Part shown: positions 61,761-64,000 of the stretch, one piece after another
How positions within the stretch are numbered: the stretch's first letter is position 1
How the letters are laid out: every line of letters starts with the position of its first letter
DNA from: Massilia sp. IC2-278
GTDB lineage: Bacteria; Pseudomonadota; Gammaproteobacteria; Burkholderiales; Burkholderiaceae_D
NCBI RefSeq assembly: GCF_020708045.1
Contig: NZ_JAJFES010000009.1
Location: 62,001 to 126,000 of the forward strand
DNA: 64,000 nucleotides
Direction: 5' to 3'
Program-made: the position numbers and the translations under genes
The notes under the pieces: generated by a model
Told to the model about the DNA's origin: nothing
What the model saw: the letters and a program-made list of their open reading frames with translations, nothing else
Database searches by the model: none

Positions 61761-62077
61761 GGCGGGGAATTTCTGTGTGGAAATAATTCATTCTACGCGA
61801 CACGACCCGTGCGCACGATTGACAACCCCTAATGTCAAAAATACTGGACGAAGCGTGTTGTTTTGCCGCATACATGCGCCACGGTTTATTGTAGAGCTTG
61901 CCAGCTTGCCGTTTTGCCACGCGACCGTATTTGCATGGATATGGTAAATTGCTGGATTACCAATACCGCGCTATTGCCATTGCTTGCCCTCGCTCGCCGG
62001 CGCAACAGGACACGACGGCATGCACCGGACATCGGCAGCGCAGTCGTGCCGGCCCTTCTTGTACTGACTGGACCACC
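61761..62077. other. Divergent gap between HD-GYP and the histidine kinase gene
   Basis: 317 bases without a gene. It is AT-richer than the flanks and must hold both promoters; I could not name a confident pair. The kinase frame is open upstream of its chosen start through this gap, but that part has no family features. Confidence 0.4.
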
Positions 62078-64000
62078 TTGAATTCGCGACACAGCTTTCT
62101 CGCCGGCGGCGGCGACATGGGCGCACTCATGCGCGAGCACGACTGGCGCCACCATCCGCTCGGCACGCCGGATACCTGGCCCTCCACGCTGAAGACCCTG
62201 GTCCGCCTCCTGCTGTCGAGCAACCACCCGATGTTCATCTGGTGGGGCGAGGACCTGATCCAGTTCTACAACGACGCCTACCGCCAGACCCTGGGGCCGG
62301 AACGCCATCCGCAGGCGCTCGGCGCGCCCGGCCGGCAATGCTGGGCCGAGGCCTGGTACCTGATCGGGCCCGACATCGAACGCGTGATGGCCGGCGGATC
62401 GACCTGGTACGAAGACCGCCTGGTGCCGCTCACCCGCAACGGCGTGCGCGACAATATCTGGTGGACCTATGGCTACAGCCCGATCGAGGACGAAGCGGGA
62501 ATCCGCGGCGTGCTCGTGATCTGCAAGGAAGTCACCGAGGAACACCTGCTGCGCGAGCGGCTGGAGCAGACCAACCACGCCCTGATCGAGACCATGGACG
62601 AAGGCTTCTGCCTGATCGACATGGTGCGCGACGAAACCGGGCGCGCCGTCGACTACGAATTCGTCGAGGTCAACAAGGCCTTCTCGCAGCAGACCGGCCT
62701 GCGCGATTGCGTGGGGCGGCGTGCGCGCGAGCTGGTGCCGGGGCTGGAGCAGCGCTGGATCGACATCTACGACGAGATCGCCGTCACCGGCGAAGCGCGC
62801 CGCTTCGTCGAGGGCTCGTCGGCGATGGGCCGCTGGTTCAGCGTCTACGCCAGCCGCATCCGGCATCCCGGCGGGCGCCGCGTGGCCCTGCTGTTCACCG
62901 ACATCACCGAGCGCAAGCAGACCGAGGAAGCGCTGCGCGAGAGCGAGGCGAAGTTCCGCACCATCGCCGACGCCATGCCGCAGATGATCTGGTCGGCCAC
63001 GCCCGACGGCCGCTTCGACTATGCCAACGCAGGCTGGCGCGATTTTGCCGGCGTGGCGCCGGAGTCGCTCCACGGCGCCGGCTGGAAGGCCCTGGCCGAT
63101 CCCGACGAGCTGCCGGCCCTGCACGCCGCCTGGTTCGCCTCGCAGGACGGCGGCGCGCCGTTCGAGATCGAGCACCACGCGCGCCACCGCAGCGGCGAAT
63201 GGCGCTGGGTGCTGACGCGCGCGCTGCCGGTGCGCGACGCCGATGGCCGCATCCTGCGCTGGATGGGCACCATGACCGACATCCACGACCAGAAGACCAT
63301 CTCCGAGGAACTCAGGCTGGCGAACAGCCGCAAGGACGAGTTCCTGGCGATGCTGGCCCACGAACTGCGCAACCCGCTGGCGCCGATCAGCACCGCGGCC
63401 CAGATCCTGAAGTTGTCGGGAAGCGACCCGAAGCGCCTGGCGCATGCGAGCGACGTGATCGGGCGCCAGGTGCGCCACATGGTCGAGCTGGTCGACGACT
63501 TGCTGGACGTGTCGCGCGTGAACCGCGGCCTGGCCGAACTGGAACGCGTCGAGGTCGACATGCGCACGGTACTGCACGGCGCGCTGGAACAGGCGCGTCC
63601 GCTGATCGAGCGCCAGCGCCATACCCTGGTGGAGGAAGTGGGGCCGGGCAGCGCCATCGTCATCGGCGACAGCAAGCGCCTGGTGCAGGTGCTGGCGAAC
63701 CTGCTGACCAACGCCGCGAAGTACACGCCGGAAGGCGGACGCATCGCGGTCGCGCTGTCCACCACGCTTGATGAAGTGCGGCTGTCGGTGCGCGACAACG
63801 GCATCGGCATCGAGGCGCCCCTGCTGCCGCACGTGTTCGACCTGTTCACCCAGGCCAAGCGCACCCCGGACCGCTCGCATGGCGGCCTCGGTCTCGGCCT
63901 GGCCCTGGTGCGCAGCATGATCGTGCTGCACGGCGGCCGCGTGGAAGCCGACAGCGCCGGCCTGGGCCAGGGCAGCTGCTTCACGGTGATCCTGCCGCGC
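62078..64000 (+). CDS. PAS-domain sensor histidine kinase (3' end outside window)
   Basis: At least 641 residues, open to the end of the window. An N-terminal FLAGGGDMGALMREHDW stretch and the GTPDTWPSTLKTLV sequence open a PAS-like domain common in soluble hybrid kinases; two more PAS domains follow (about residues 160-280 and 290-400), then HisKA with the phospho-acceptor His428 in LAHELRNPLAP and HATPase_c with NAAKYTPEG (N box), DNGIGI (G1) and GLGLGLALV (G2). No membrane segments, so cytoplasmic. The start is uncertain: TTG 62078 keeps the family's opening residues, ATG 62117 begins inside them. A receiver domain may lie beyond the window. Confidence 0.88.
   Translation, partial: MNSRHSFLAGGGDMGALMREHDWRHHPLGTPDTWPSTLKTLVRLLLSSNHPMFIWWGEDLIQFYNDAYRQTLGPERHPQALGAPGRQCWAEAWYLIGPDIERVMAGGSTWYEDRLVPLTRNGVRDNIWWTYGYSPIEDEAGIRGVLVICKEVTEEHLLRERLEQTNHALIETMDEGFCLIDMVRDETGRAVDYEFVEVNKAFSQQTGLRDCVGRRARELVPGLEQRWIDIYDEIAVTGEARRFVEGSSAMGRWFSVYASRIRHPGGRRVALLFTDITERKQTEEALRESEAKFRTIADAMPQMIWSATPDGRFDYANAGWRDFAGVAPESLHGAGWKALADPDELPALHAAWFASQDGGAPFEIEHHARHRSGEWRWVLTRALPVRDADGRILRWMGTMTDIHDQKTISEELRLANSRKDEFLAMLAHELRNPLAPISTAAQILKLSGSDPKRLAHASDVIGRQVRHMVELVDDLLDVSRVNRGLAELERVEVDMRTVLHGALEQARPLIERQRHTLVEEVGPGSAIVIGDSKRLVQVLANLLTNAAKYTPEGGRIAVALSTTLDEVRLSVRDNGIGIEAPLLPHVFDLFTQAKRTPDRSHGGLGLGLALVRSMIVLHGGRVEADSAGLGQGSCFTVILPR

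Overview
The window is GC-rich chromosomal DNA of a Gram-negative bacterium. Codon usage, the gene families and the intergenic palindromes suggest a beta-proteobacterium of the Massilia/Duganella group (Oxalobacteraceae); this is inferred from sequence feel and was not checked by a search. No rRNA, tRNA, CRISPR array, prophage or intact insertion sequence was seen. The window opens inside sbcB (exonuclease I) and ends inside a PAS histidine kinase.

Layout. 1-744: 3' end of sbcB. 745-3205: an AT-richer patch with an atypical LuxR-type regulator (receiver Asp replaced by Glu), a small membrane protein and possibly the remains of a group II intron RNA. 3206-9364: pyrF, a lemA/TPM/TPM cluster, an SDR, two candidate small RNAs, a small Cys-rich protein, a VanZ-like protein and a Ser/Gly-rich lipoprotein. 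9464-16908: a minus-strand block with a TraB/GumN protein, a glycosyltransferase and a tight galactose operon (galT, a degenerate M24 protein, galK, a GH2 glycosidase). 17402-23305: an M20 peptidase, pirin, asparaginase II, a lipid-anchored SDR and an alpha/beta hydrolase. 23463-28954: a MarR-controlled EmrAB/NodT-type tripartite efflux operon, then a UDG-like protein. 28974-30845: galM and an SMP-30-like protein. 31100-37126: an MCP and CheW, a GAF/PAS/GGDEF cyclase and an M28 peptidase.

37338-60077 is a beta-glucan utilisation region. It has a secreted GH16 laminarinase, a TonB-dependent receptor, two flavin-dependent halogenases with SapC and a cupin-8 protein, then a convergent minus-strand set: a glucose-type ABC importer, a LacI regulator, GH1 and GH3 beta-glucosidases, glucokinase and a GluP-type permease. 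Near-identical 14-bp LacI-type operators (TGGAAACGTTTCCA and relatives) lie next to GH16, the TonB receptor, GH1, the ABC importer and a CPA2 antiporter. At three of them a good sigma-70 promoter lies just upstream. The proposed flow is: extracellular glucan is cut by GH16, imported by the receptor, hydrolysed by GH3 (periplasm) and GH1 (cytoplasm), and the glucose is imported by the ABC/MFS systems and phosphorylated by Glk. The halogenase/SapC/cupin genes have no obvious place in this pathway and are the most intriguing part of the window.

Seven intergenic gaps hold pairs of inverted palindromes (consensus head CGTACGGTGGGCAC, tail GTGCCCACGCGG) that look like REP doublets (REPINs). The window closes with an HD-GYP protein and the histidine kinase.
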